Positions 10,024 through 19,860 of a stretch of DNA of 64,000 bases are shown in pieces. Source of the DNA: Coxiella-like endosymbiont (GTDB lineage Bacteria > Pseudomonadota > Gammaproteobacteria > Coxiellales > Coxiellaceae); the NCBI RefSeq assembly GCF_030643785.1, contig NZ_CP094378.1, positions 1,116,001 through 1,180,000 of the forward strand, in the 5' to 3' direction. A program made the position numbers and the translations under genes. Position 1 is the first letter of the stretch. Each line of letters starts with the position of its first letter. Under the pieces are notes generated by a model that was not told the DNA's origin, did no database searches, and saw only the letters and a program-made list of their open reading frames with translations.

Positions 10024-10068
10024 TCTTTATACAATCGATTACGAATAAAACGAATTAGAGCGAAATTA

Positions 10069-10290
10069 ATGAAAGTCTTCGAGACAATTTTGCTCATAAT
10101 TGTTTCTATTGGCGGGGGAATGCTCGCTTTACCTATAATATCTAGTAGCTACTGAAGGTTATTATCATTCAATTATTCTTTTTTAGGTGCTCGGACAGTT
10201 ACTGTTTTAGCTGCTTTCTATATTTTAGAAGTTAATTTATGGCTTCCTAAAAATACCAATTTTATTTCTATTTGACCCCATTTGAGTGCT
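10069..10290 (+). pseudogene. Aromatic amino acid permease (TyrP/Mtr-like), N-terminal remnant
   Basis: MKVFETILLIIVSIGGGMLA then LPIISSS starts the family's first two helices (the GGGMLALP motif is characteristic of the hydroxy/aromatic amino acid permease family). After a stop, another frame gives LFLGARTVTVLAAFYILEVN followed by LWLPKNTNFISI. About 350 residues of the usual protein are missing, so this is a truncated relic. It points to lost import of tyrosine or tryptophan. Confidence 0.72.
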
Positions 10291-10294
10291 TTAC

Positions 10295-10985
10295 CTAGCG
10301 CAAAGCAATTAAACTGGTGTCATTAACGGTAATGGTTTGATAGTGATCAATTTCATAGAATTTTATATACGGCGAATACGTATTGAGGATGAAGTATGGA
10401 CTCTGAATAATAGAAACGGGCGTTGCTGTTGGAAGAAAATAATAAATAGTGGTGCCAATTAAAAAAGTAATAAGCATCGTTATAAAAAATTGATATACCT
10501 GTTTTTTATCAAATCAGAATAAAATTAGAGGTTCCAGTAAGATTTCAAAGGCTAAAAATTTGTATGTCCTCATACCAACAGCTCTTTAATAAAGAGATGT
10601 TTCTGTGGTCCATTGCAAGAGTGTGGTGGTGTTAAACCTCAAGACTTGATATCAAAGTGTAATAAAGCGCAATCGATCCGTGAGAATGGTGTGTATTGAA
10701 TTACCGTTCATTAAAACGGAAAAAGAAATCAATATAAAAAAATAGAGAGAGTAGGTTTTGGTAAAAAATGCTAATCGAGAAGCTGCTTTTTTAGCAGCTG
10801 TGGTATAATCCAAAAGAACAAGCATCACAGAGGCCAATAAACCCATCGCCAGAGCAAATTAATTAAAATCGGGGAATCCATTCCAAGTCCATTGATTAGC
10901 TTATAAAAATACCCGATAAGAAAACCCGACAAAATTGGCTTAAAAATAAGATACTCTTTTTTTATAATATGCTGATTTTAATAGA
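10295..10985 (-). pseudogene. Multi-helix membrane protein remnant
   Basis: Minus-strand fragments: FKPILSGFLIGYFYKLINGL at about 10950-10890, then MGLLASVMLVLLDYTTAAKK followed by SLYFFILISFSVLMNG, and after stops ITMLITFLIGTTIYYFLP. Alternating hydrophobic helices and short loops indicate an inner-membrane protein of several helices. The family is not recognised. It is interrupted near 10850 and between 10520 and 10650. Confidence 0.45.
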
Positions 10986-11310
10986 ATTTAATTTATCTAA
11001 GCATATTAAATCCGAGTTTAAACTGATCCAACACATCTCATCCCAAACATCACAGACAAAGGTGTATTCTGGTTTACTCACTCATAAGAGGCAGAAACGA
11101 TCAGTATAGAGCCAAAACCTTAAGTAAACCTTAAAAAAATTGATAGCCCAACTAAACTTTCCCTAGGAACTAAACTTTCCCTAAGATTAACCCTAAGATT
11201 AACAAGTTATAATATCATTTCTAATAACACCCTTAGTAACTTTGTAGCACTCTTAGTAACTTTGCTCGATAAAATAAAAATCGTACAATCCGCTGAATGG
11301 TGATTCATAT
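10986..11310. other. Non-coding, rich in short duplications
   Basis: No frame is supported. Three tandem or near-tandem duplications lie within 120 bases (see 11150-11264). Confidence 0.6.
11150..11264. repeat. Cluster of three short tandem duplications
   Basis: aactaaactttccctagg/aactaaactttccctaag (11150-11167, 11168-11185), then ccctaagattaa twice (11179-11190, 11191-11202), then cttagtaactttg at 11232-11244 and 11252-11264 with period 20. Overlapping units imply successive events. Confidence 0.9.
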
Positions 11311-13356
11311 ATGCAAAATGCCTATTACATTTTTTTACGAAGTATTAAATTTAGAAAAGCCTTTGAATACATTCCGCTAGATGATATTGATCGTTCAAAG
11401 CTGTCCCCCTCTCCACCGAAGGATTAGCTCATACAATTTGAAAACATCTATCGCGGACACAATTCTCCTTTCACCCTAAACTTATTTGGAATCCATGTTG
11501 GGAAAAGCTCTAAGTATCAATTTAAATCATTGTTAATTGATTCTTTGAAACTAATTTATTATCAATTAACAGGCATTCTTGATAAGCAATTAGGAAAATT
11601 ATCTAAAAATTCACGTGAAATACTATTTTTCCAATTAGTAGAAGAAATGAATCAATGTACAGATGGTTTTCATGACCATGTCGAGAATATTTTAGCTTCC
11701 TTTCAAAAATAGTCAACATTCCCTCAATTACTTTACTGCATCTGAAGAAAACTTGTCGCTGAATTGCAATCAAAAAATGATCAAGTTCACACAAATAATT
11801 AAATCACTGTTGTCGCTGCTACTGATGGTCTAGGAATTCAGTCAGTAAGAGACTAAGTCAATAAGAGACACAGATAATTATCGATGCCTTTTGCAGGAAG
11901 AAACTATAAGGAACACTTTAAAGAAAAAATTTACTCATTTAAATTTACCTATTCTGTTGGCAGAGCGTCTAAAAAACTTCTTTTAAAAAAAATTATGCAG
12001 CGCTATCAAATAATACTAAAACAAATAGAAATTCCTACCTTTTAGTAAGGACTGACAATTTTGAGAAATTTATTAAGCAATTTTTTCTTAACCATTTTAC
12101 AGAAAAAATTCATATAATATTCTTGATGAATATGCAAGTTAGTAAAAATATTTTTTAATCGAAATTGAAATAAATTAAAATGACACTATTTACGACACTC
12201 ATGTTTATGATATTAACTAGCCCTCAATTTATCAATCTTTTCAAAATTTCTGGAGATAAATTAATTTTTATCACTACATTATTAATTAATCAAAAATAAT
12301 ATTCGGAATTTTTAAAGAAGTTAGATTAGATTCAATTAGAATTTCGCGATTATTATGAACGATTAATGGAATTTATTAAAGAAAAAAATTTACTTTCTAA
12401 TTTTAATTCATTAATTACTTATCTTATGAAATAAATAGAAAAACTATACAGAGATACATTAGAAATATTTCAGTCCTTCCAATTGATAATTATTATTAAA
12501 ACATATGTGACTGTTGCTTACGTTGACTCTCTAAGGAATACTCCGATATCGGTCTAAACTGATAAAAATTTTATTAGAATTTGTAATCCGCGAATTAGCA
12601 AATGATAGCAGTAATTCATAGACTAAAGGCAACTAACGTTCTTTTTGAATTCATTAGTATTTAAAAATCAATTAATAAAGATCAGAAGTTCTTAAAAAAA
12701 TATTTATTCATACAAGAAAATACATGAATATTTCAATGATAAATGTATTTTATTAATCAAAAATTAAAAGAAATCTTTTAAATTTTATTATTAAATATCT
12801 TAATGATCCTAAAGCTATAGAAACTATACTAACTCAAGCTACTCAGACAGATGAAAATACTCTCCTGTTACTGATTTTAGACGACAAACCAGAAGTCTCA
12901 AAAATTATTTTAGAATTCATAAGAAAATTTTCTAAGTTCTTTAACGATTCAAAAACTTTAAAAAAAATACTAAACCATCAACAGGCGAGAAATAATGAAG
13001 ATTCCTTGATGAGATTGTTACATCATTCACTGAAAATAAAAACCATGATTTGGGAATTAATGGTACAACACAAAGAAATTTCTGCCATAGATATCTTTAA
13101 AAACTCTATTTTTCCCTATTTAAAAAGTGATATTAATGATGAAAATGAACTTTCAGAACTTCATCGGGAATTTCGTTTCTCAACTTCTTTAGATCTAACT
13201 CTCTTGAATAATTCAATCCCATCATTGAGAGAATTATTAGTACCGGAAACAAATCTGATTTCTTTATTACACCTTGTCCGTTATCAACCCAAATCTGTAA
13301 TCGCTATTTTCAAATGTATGTCTCAACATTCTCAATTATTAGGGTTAAAACCATAG
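11311..13356 (+). pseudogene. Effector-like protein with degenerate ankyrin-like repeats, broken
   Basis: Begins MQNAYYIFLRSIKFRKAF, hits a TAG, then continues in the same frame with GHNSPFTLNLFGIHVGKSSK and SREILFFQLVEEMNQCTDGF. Many stops follow between 11710 and 12780. The last 550 bases are open and contain three similar segments of about 25 residues: DENTLLLLILDDKPEVSKII (about 12850), NNEDSLMRLLHHSLKIKTMI (about 12995) and ETNLISLLHLVRYQPKSVIA (about 13245). Their pattern (N-x-L-x-L-L ... P-x-x-x-x-x-I) resembles the loose ankyrin/leucine-rich repeats of Coxiella and Legionella secreted proteins. A Dot/Icm-effector origin is plausible but unproven. Confidence 0.5.
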
Positions 13357-15245
13357 TTCATCTGTTAACTCAAACAGATAATTAAGGCTTTATTTACTAA
13401 GAAAAGCAGCCTATGATTCATAGTGAGCGCTTTAATTTCTTGCTCAATAACGAACAAATGATCTAACGTGTCGTTAAATTCCTCCGCGGTAAAAGGGCCT
13501 CCTTCGTGATAATTAAAAAGACGCAACCGAGACGGCTCAGTCAATCATAATTCGATACCTTTCAGTACACCATTTTTTAACCTAATCGTGACACCCTCTC
13601 TACTTCTTTATTAAATAAAACGCTATATTCAGTTGGATCAATCAATTCGGAATTGGCACTCGTCGGTAATTTTCAATAAATTTACAAATTTTCCAGATTA
13701 AAAATCAGAAATAAAAATTGAAATAACATCTGATTGTCTTCAGTCGCTCTATAATTGATGATTAAAAAACGGGTGTTATCTCGTTTATGGTCATTACAAA
13801 CTCCTGCTCGCTCATGTTTTTAATCGTTTTTCGAGCGCATCAAAAATTTCCTAGTGATTTTAAAAGCCTTTAGATTCATCGAATGTCCCAGTACTACCCT
13901 TAGGAACGTGCCCCATGTCATCCGCCGTTAAAAATCGACCGTAGCGTCTTAACTGTAAATCTTAATCTTGTATTAGTTTTAATCGGTCACTCCCTGCTAA
14001 AAGATAAAGGGCCACACCCTAGGAAAATGATTTTGCTGCTAGAGCGCTTTTTCACGCGACACACGCGACAACAATAAATGTGCACCCTTTGAGCGATCGT
14101 CTAGGTATTTTAAACGTGAATAAGCACTCGTTTTAAAATACTTACTTTTTAATTTGCCATTTGGTTTTAACAGTTTCTCACGAAGCCCTTAAATTTTCTC
14201 TCACGGCGTTAAAAGACAAACCGGCTTTTTAAAATTCCGAGCGGCTTCCTCACGCTGCAAATAGCGGATTAGTTCATCGAATAGTTTCTCCTTAGTAAAC
14301 AATCACTTCGAAAGTTTAATTCCATATCTTTTTTTGAACGAGCGTTCGAAACCGTTCCGTTTGATCGATGAGCGTAGGATCAATAAGCTTATAAGCGGAC
14401 GGGCCCTTACTCCTAATAAGAATCTGTTATATTTCAATAGGGATTAGCTCTGCAATCACGTGGCCCTTTTCGAGTTGATCATAAATCCAAGAATACAATC
14501 TTTTAAATTGTGCGAAAATACTTTTTTGTGATCGATCAATTATGTCTTCAAAGTGACGTCATTCCTCAAACAACTTTTGTAAGCGCTCGATTTGATTTGA
14601 TGATTAACAAATTCGTCAAGAATCCAATTTTTTCAGAGTTGCTGTACAGACACTCTAATGAGCTGTTCAGAATAGTGTCCACCAAATCTTTATTGATTCC
14701 TTTACCATTACACGCCAATCGTCGTGCAGCAAAATTAACCCCTCCCAATCGATTAGGCTATGAGCCACAGCAAATGAAAAATAAGTAAAAGTATGAGTTC
14801 AGTAGTAATCCTGCGTAATGGTAATGGGCTATAGGGTTTCTGGCATTAGCTTCTTGTTCAATCACCCACGATTTATCATTAATTTTTTCAAATTCTTTGC
14901 GTGAATAGTTCATGTGGTAGCAAATACTGTTACTGTAATACAAATACTGTTACTGTAATAACAGCACATGGGATTTAAGAAAAAATTCTTCTGCACCTAA
15001 TTCCATCGTTTTAAAAAATCCTTTCGGATCAGTAGGTTATTCGTTATTGCTTCAGGATCCGGTGTTTATCTGGCAAGGAGATTTCGCATTAGTTATTCTC
15101 AACTTCTTACTATTAAAGTTAGATTTTCCGGTATTAATAAACTTCTTTTTTTACAGGAATTATTTGCTGCCTTTTGTAATTCTTTACTGTAGAGTGCTGA
15201 ATAAAGCACTGTTCCTGAACCTTGTTCGATAACATTAATCTTACC
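13357..15245 (-). pseudogene. Extensively decayed coding DNA, minus strand
   Basis: Minus-strand fragments suggest former genes but no family is recognised: a remnant QLRRYGRFLTADDMGHVPKG at about 13930, DALEKRLKNMSEQEF at about 13820, GGVNFAARRLACNGKGINKD followed by VDTILNSSLECLYSN at about 14740-14640, and SRKEFEKINDKSWVIEQEAN then NPIAHYHYAG at about 14900-14820. Stops and shifts occur every 15-40 codons. A perfect 20-bp duplication is at 14921-14960. Confidence 0.45.
14921..14960. repeat. Perfect 20-bp tandem duplication
   Basis: caaatactgttactgtaata occurs at 14921-14940 and again at 14941-14960 with no mismatch. Confidence 0.95.
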
Positions 15246-16080
15246 TTATTCACTAAAGGTCGGTTTGGCATTTAATCGCGTGCTTTCATTCAGTATGTCT
15301 TGATAGGACGTCGTTGGGTTATTTAAAAATTTAAAAGCAGAAATTTTAAAGCAGAAGCAGCAGTATACCTTTTTTGCGTTTCTTGAATTTTTAGTGATAA
15401 TCCGGTCACTTCTTTGGGTGAGACATTTTGAAAGTGGTCTAACGCTTACAATGTCTATTGAGCACCCTCTTGCGGCATTAATCAACTGTAATCGTTCATT
15501 TTCCTTGATTAAGGCAAGTTCGGTCACGTTTTGCGTTTTACGACCATTTAGATTTCAATAGGCGATAAAAAATTAATCCCGTGTTTTTGAGCATCATTAA
15601 TTTTTTGGCTTGTTCGAGAGGCAAAGAACTTATAGGCTAAAAATAAATTTTCAGAATGGGATTTTCGAATATTCTGTATCTCTTTTTCACCGTCTTTCGC
15701 CTTAATTAAACCCTCCTCAACTCCTGATTTAACAAGTTCAATTATAAGTCCCAATCGTTTCTTCAGCACCGCGAGTAGATGCAAGTATTTTCTGTTCAGG
15801 CTGTTTTTATTGTTATTCGGTCCAATCATTAATCAATTATGGTGTGATATGATCACCACGATTAATTAAATTCATCGTAGCACCAAGATGACTGAGCGAT
15901 TGCGCCCCAACATCATTTAAATCTAGCGAACCTAGAAAAATCGGTTCATTGGGCTCGTAATACAATATTGGCATTATTTAAAAATCCCCGTGTCATGTGT
16001 GCTTCAAATGAGAAAGGCAATAACGGTTTACAAAGACAGGACTATTATCGGTTGTTCCATTTATTCCCTTCCTCTCATAG
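15246..16080 (-). pseudogene. Unrecognised minus-strand gene, broken, helical
   Basis: Read right to left, the fragments probably belong to one protein: about 15970-15850 NEPIFLGSLDLNDVGAQSLS then GATMNLINRGDHITP; about 15800-15550 LNRKYLHLLAVLKKRLGL then EEGLIKAKDGEKEIQNIRKS and FASRTSQKINDAQKHGINF; about 15530-15250 ELALIKENERLQLINAARG and NNPTTSYQDILNESTRLNA. The middle is rich in Lys, Glu and Leu and looks helical. No domain name can be given. Effector or plasmid-type origin is possible from the neighbourhood only. Confidence 0.42.
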
Positions 16081-16218
16081 ATTGTCACGAATTGGCATCG
16101 CCTGGATAGAGAGGAGCTTATTTGAAATCTTTGGCTGAATCAGAAAAAAAGAAATACACCCCCAAAGATCTTTTAATAACTTAGGAAGTTTGGGATCTAC
16201 AATATACAGCAACAAATA

Positions 16219-16514
16219 TTAAAATAACAAATCCTTAACAAATCCTGTAAAAATTAGTCTAAATGAAGCAAAAATTTTTATATGCAAATCATAAACAACA
16301 TTTTCTGCTAAAATTAAGGATAAAGAAGCGAAAATAAATATTCCCTTACCCATTCGACTTTTTATCTTCCAATTTCCATGTGTTTGTCACATAGAAAGCC
16401 CTTCTTGACCCATTTTTTTATAGCTATTAGCTTCTTCTTGGGTAATAGTGGGATTGGTTATTTTTGAGTTGCATGTTCAACAAGCGCATCAATGAACTTC
16501 TTGTCATAATCCAT
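16219..16514 (-). pseudogene. Small membrane protein of the Panacea module, copy 2, decayed
   Basis: Starts MDYDKKFIDALVEHATQK, then shifts into ITNPTITQEEANSYKKMGQ, EGLSM, stop, QTHGNWKIKSRMG, and the hydrophobic tail IFIFASLSLILAENVVYDLH. This aligns along its whole length with the intact protein at 7505-7756 (ISNPDITEKEATTYQKM, HGNLKIKKRIG, hydrophobic helix, VVAYDFY). One shift and one nonsense codon disable it. Confidence 0.68.
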
Positions 16515-16582
16515 TAGTTATTTTGCCTTTCTTTTGAAAATAACATTTTAATAATTCATTACTGATCGTTGCGTATACTGTA

Positions 16583-17024
16583 TTACCTACCTTGAGGTTC
16601 ATTGTAAACTTTATTCCATGAGTCTTCTGTTTCATGACCCCAATTAGAGATTTGAATTGCGGTCAAAGGTAAAGTAGATTCGCGAACTTTCTCTAAGAAT
16701 TCGATAATTTCTATATCATCAATCTCATAAGGTTGTCCTTTCTCATTGAGAATGAGAAAGGTTAGTTTTTTAAACCATTCCCTTTAATTGCTTCATACAA
16801 GCTACGAATGACTGGACCATAACGCGATGCTTCTATGGATTCATTAATTAAGAGTTTATTTCGAGTTGCTAACCAAGAAGCGCCATGAGCCAGATAAATA
16901 TTTTCTGAAACTTCATGCCAGACAATTGAAGATCAGCTTTTTCAGATTTTCAATTACGTTTAATAAAATAATTAGCAATAACTAATGCTGAATAAGTTTT
17001 TTTCGATTTTGTCCTCCATTTAGA
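16583..17024 (-). pseudogene. Panacea/DUF4065-domain protein, copy 2, decayed
   Basis: Minus-strand fragments: KKTYSALVIANYFIKRN, stop, KSEKADLQLSGMKFQK, then after a shift IYLAHGASWLATRNKLLINE then SIEASRYGPVIRSLYEAIKG, and after another shift LILNEKGQPYEIDDIEIIEF and ISNWGHETEDSWNKVYNEPQ with a stop. It aligns with copy 1 (KTYSSLVVGNYFIKRN, LSGMKLQKMIYMAKG, SPWSKI/YNELQG) and keeps the family's Trp and Tyr-Asn ending. The membrane-protein copy follows it 68 bp downstream, in the same order as at 7505-8237. Confidence 0.7.
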
Positions 17025-17093
17025 AATGGAGCTCCCTACATTTTATTTCATTAGCTCTCTGATATGTTTACTAAAAAATAGCACAAAATCAGT

Positions 17094-17378
17094 TTGTATA
17101 TAATCTTTGGTTATAGTTATTACTGGCCCTCCGTCGTCGAGGCGTTTTTAATAAATAGATTGGACTTTGTGCAAAACCAGCTTTTTGTTAACTTGAAGAG
17201 TACAGGTAATTTCAATTTTGTCATTGTTGACCCGTATCCTTCCAAGAATTATTGTGCCAACAATTTAAAAAGTGATGGCACTATCCCGCTCATAAGGATC
17301 GTTAGTTCTTTACTATTTATCGTTCTCTCCTATTTGGGTTATTTAACAATCAAGAAAATATTTAGAAATGCAGCTTAG
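17094..17378 (+). CDS. Hypothetical protein with C-terminal membrane helix
   Basis: A 94-residue open frame. The last third, IPLIRIVSSLLFIVLSYLGY followed by LTIKKIFRNAA, is a single membrane helix with a positively charged end, giving a tail-anchored layout. Residues 1-60 are mixed (FNFVIVDPYPSKNYCANN). No ribosome-binding site is obvious and the frame sits among dead genes, so it may be a fragment. Confidence 0.35.
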   Translation: MYIIFGYSYYWPSVVEAFLINRLDFVQNQLFVNLKSTGNFNFVIVDPYPSKNYCANNLKSDGTIPLIRIVSSLLFIVLSYLGYLTIKKIFRNAA

Positions 17379-18169
17379 TAAATTTGTCAGCCACAACGTG
17401 TCAGCAAAAAACAAAAGACAAAGAGCGCCCATCGGTGGTTCAACAAAAACCGTGTTTAGTCAAAAAAAGTCCTAAAAGGGCAACGTTAAATCCGATGCTT
17501 ATCGGCCCGCCACACAGTGAATAATTAACTCACGAATAAAAAACTCCTTTTGGGTTGTGAATGAAGTTATTGAAGAAATCGGTTCCATAATAAGTGAGCA
17601 ATAAGGCCTCAGCTCAATTTGTGATCTTTCTTACGCGCGCTACATGGGGAGTTTGAGTGATATCGATTAAAGGAGTATCTTAAGGAGCATCTTTGTGTTG
17701 TTTAAATCCGTATCCGACTAAGAAAACCTCACAATTGAGGTACGGGGAGAACACCAATACTTCAATACCTCAGTTAAACCCAGTGAGGTGGTCTTTTTTT
17801 CAAAAAAGCCCCAATGAAATTTCGCTCAACAACCTGAAATCAAATGATTAAACTCCTCATCACGATTCGCGATGCCTAGGGGGTAACAAAAGTATAGCGT
17901 TTGACTACCTCGTCAATACATCCAAAATGATTTAAAAGTTAAAACACTTATGGACTTGAGAACTGCTATCAACAAGGCGAGCTTACAAGTGCCCACTGTC
18001 AAGCTAATGCCGGACGGCGTATCGTCACGCTCGAAACCTATCGTGATAAAAATAATCAGCCTTAAAAAAATACGTCGTCACCGATTATCTGAAAACTGAG
18101 ATAAAGAATGATGCACGCGTCGCCGCTAAAACTGAGGATGACATCGATGATGATGGGTTGCCGTTCTAA
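17379..18169 (+). pseudogene. Decayed plasmid/ICE-like gene ending in an SSB-type acidic tail
   Basis: Most of this stretch is broken. The last 200 bases, after shifts, read ELTSAHCQANAGRRIVTLET then YRDKNNQP, then LKKYVVTDYLKTEIKNDARV then AAKTEDDIDDDGLPF and a stop at 18167-18169. The ending DDDGLPF imitates the acidic DDDIPF tip that single-stranded DNA-binding proteins use to recruit partners. It sits immediately upstream of a small gene and a csrA remnant, an arrangement that suggests a mobile-element module. The domain itself is not recognised. Confidence 0.4.
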
Positions 18170-18190
18170 AAAAGAGGAATTAAAAATGAT

Positions 18191-18424
18191 TTGGATGTGG
18201 TTAAGCTTTTTATAATCGCTTTAACAAACAAGCGTTCTTATATTTTGTTTTTGCCTATTACAAGCGCTCATAAAGAATTAACAATGAGAATAAAGTCAGA
18301 AAGTCACCCAGACACCCTACTGTTGTGGCATATCTGTCCCAATGACTTTTCACACATGAGTTACGAATTAAAACGCATTAATGGTCGAAATAGCTGGACA
18401 GAAGTAGAATATAAATTTTTATAA
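18191..18424 (+). CDS. Small hypothetical protein upstream of csrA
   Basis: A 77-residue frame using a TTG start (DVVKLFIIALTNKRSYILFL follows) with gagg about 10 bases upstream; an ATG at 18186 lies in another frame. It ends in SWTEVEYKFL with the csrA ribosome-binding site (aaggag) directly after the stop, so the two look translationally linked. No domain is recognised. Small genes just before a csrA paralogue occur in Legionella-type integrative elements (lvr genes), but similarity is not shown here. Confidence 0.42.
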   Translation: MDVVKLFIIALTNKRSYILFLPITSAHKELTMRIKSESHPDTLLLWHICPNDFSHMSYELKRINGRNSWTEVEYKFL

Positions 18425-18434
18425 GGAGAGACGT

Positions 18435-18685
18435 ATGACTCAAGAAACATTGGTATGAAAAAAAGAAGAAAAGATCATGATTGAAGGCGGGGATCCTCTC
18501 GTCCTTACTCGAAAATCCAGTGAACGCATCGATATCGCCGATAAGCGCAATGAGTGCTGTATCGAAGTACTCGAATCTAACGGTCACCAGGTCGCCCTTC
18601 GAATCAGCGCCCCAAAAACCTAGCTGTCGATCGCGAGGAAATTTGGTTAAGCAAAAAAGCAGTGAAGAGAGCGAAGAATGATTGA
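18435..18685 (+). pseudogene. csrA: CsrA-family RNA-binding regulator, frameshifted
   Basis: After a strong aaggag and an ATG at 18435 the frame reads seven codons, then a TGA, then continues to PLVLTRKSSERIDIADK, IEVLESNGHQVALRISAP and, after a shift at ccaaaaacc (about 18610), NLAVDREEIWLSKKAVKRAK. This is the full CsrA fold: LVLTRKxxERI at the start, VxxxxGxxVxLxIxAP in the middle, VxREEIW at the end. CsrA binds GGA motifs in mRNA leaders. An ATG at 18477 could restart translation after the TGA, but the later shift still breaks the binding helix. This is probably an accessory (mobile-element) paralogue. Confidence 0.8.
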
Positions 18686-18846
18686 TTTGAGTACGTTGCC
18701 TGCGGTGGTTTTCTGCTGGAGGAAGAATCACTTTGATTACAGGTGAAACTTCCATTAAGAAGCAAATCCAAATATTGCAAGATATGGGCTATTCTTTTGA
18801 ATTTAACTCCAAAGGCAAGCTAATCTGTTTCACGTATTTATTTTGA
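18679..18846 (+). pseudogene. Small gene after csrA, frameshifted
   Basis: ATG at 18679 overlaps the csrA stop. It reads MIDLSTLPAVVF, then after a shift RITLITGETSIKKQIQILQD followed by MGYSFEFNSKGKLICFTYLF and a stop. It is probably co-translated with csrA. The family is not recognised. Confidence 0.45.
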
Positions 18847-19085
18847 GTCTTGTATGCCCCCTCGCATTTATTTAAACCCGTAAAAGGAACGCAATGCATC
18901 CTAACTAGGAAAACGTTAATAAAATTTAGCTGCTATGGAGGACGGATCTCGAAAGTACAAATAAAACACTTCCTCAAAACATGTACTTTAAATTATGGTT
19001 CGTATTTTTATGTCAAAAGTAATAATAGGCGAGATACATTTTGCAAAAAAAGATTAATAAAAATTTTTATTTCGTAAAGTTTTTT
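18847..19085. other. Boundary between decayed block and tRNA-Gly
   Basis: No supported gene; frames are short and broken. The decayed block ends here against the 3' end of tRNA-Gly, which is where integrases of tRNA-targeting elements insert. No integrase gene or repeated tRNA end was seen inside the window. Confidence 0.5.
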
Positions 19086-19161
19086 TGGAGCGGGAAACGA
19101 GATTCGAACTCGCGACCCCAACCTTGGCAAGGTTGTGCTCTACCAGCTGAGCTATTCCCGC
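19086..19161 (-). tRNA. tRNA-Gly (GCC)
   Basis: 76 bases including an encoded CCA. Acceptor stem GCGGGAA/TTCCCGC, D arm with AGCTCAGCTGGTAGAGC, anticodon arm CAACCTTGCCAAGGTTG with anticodon GCC, and T arm GCGAGTTCGAATCTCGT. All stems pair. Its 3' end faces the decayed block on the left. Confidence 0.96.
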
Positions 19162-19264
19162 CCATCTAAGCCAATTTCTAGATACTCTGGTATTTTAATG
19201 ATTCGTAGATTAGCCTAAAGTAGGTTTCTGCCAGAGCGCTTCCTTTATAGTTAGACGGCTATTA

Positions 19265-19825
19265 TTACCTTTCATAACTGGTTGTCAAGTCTTCCCAGAC
19301 TATCTTTAAATAAATAACCATTGTCCATACGGTCAGAATGGCCGCAACCCACAAAAAAATTACCCCGCTCAGTAAGATCCACGAGGGTGCCCCAGGCACG
19401 TACCAAATCAATAAAATCAAAGCGATCATCTGGAGAGTCGTTTTAATCTTTGAGAGAAAGGTAACAGCCATACTGGTACGTTTGCCTAATTCCGCCATCC
19501 ATTCCCGCAGAGCGGAGATAATTATTTCTCGACAAATGATAATCGCTCCAGGGATCGCCAAATACCCTACATAACATTCTCCAACCACCAGAACTAACGC
19601 TGCTCCTACTAGTAACTTGTCGGCTACAGGATCCAAGAATGCACCTAAGTCAGTCGTTTGTGATAAACTTCGAGCTATATAACCGTCTAGCCAATCTGTT
19701 AGTGCAGCAAATACGAAAATTATCGCAGCAACCGGGTGAGCCCATCTAAAAGGTAAATAATAAAAAAGACCAAAAATAGGAATAGAGGAAAGTCGGGTCA
19801 AGGTAAGGAAAATCGCAATATTCAT
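19265..19825 (-). CDS. pgsA: CDP-diacylglycerol--glycerol-3-phosphate 3-phosphatidyltransferase
   Basis: Inner-membrane enzyme that makes phosphatidylglycerophosphate from CDP-diacylglycerol and glycerol-3-phosphate, the first committed step to phosphatidylglycerol and cardiolipin. The 186-residue length is normal. The CDP-alcohol transferase signature D-x2-D-G-x2-A-R-x8-G-x3-D-x3-D is complete: DWLDGYIARSL at residues 44-54, then G61, D65 and D69. Hydrophobic helices surround it (for example AIIFVFAAL before, and several in the C-terminal half). It lies 35 bp downstream of uvrC on the same strand and is probably co-transcribed with it, an order common in gammaproteobacteria. Confidence 0.95.
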   Translation of the reverse strand: MNIAIFLTLTRLSSIPIFGLFYYLPFRWAHPVAAIIFVFAALTDWLDGYIARSLSQTTDLGAFLDPVADKLLVGAALVLVVGECYVGYLAIPGAIIICREIIISALREWMAELGKRTSMAVTFLSKIKTTLQMIALILLIWYVPGAPSWILLSGVIFLWVAAILTVWTMVIYLKIVWEDLTTSYER

Positions 19826-19860
19826 AATAAAATTCTACGGCGATTAGTTAAGAGGTCAAG

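Noticed and set aside
9910-10155. Fusion protein of reductase tail and membrane helix
   Set aside because: The frame merely joins the end of a dead aldo/keto reductase to the start of a dead permease after loss of the stop; the ATG at 10069 marks the real second gene.
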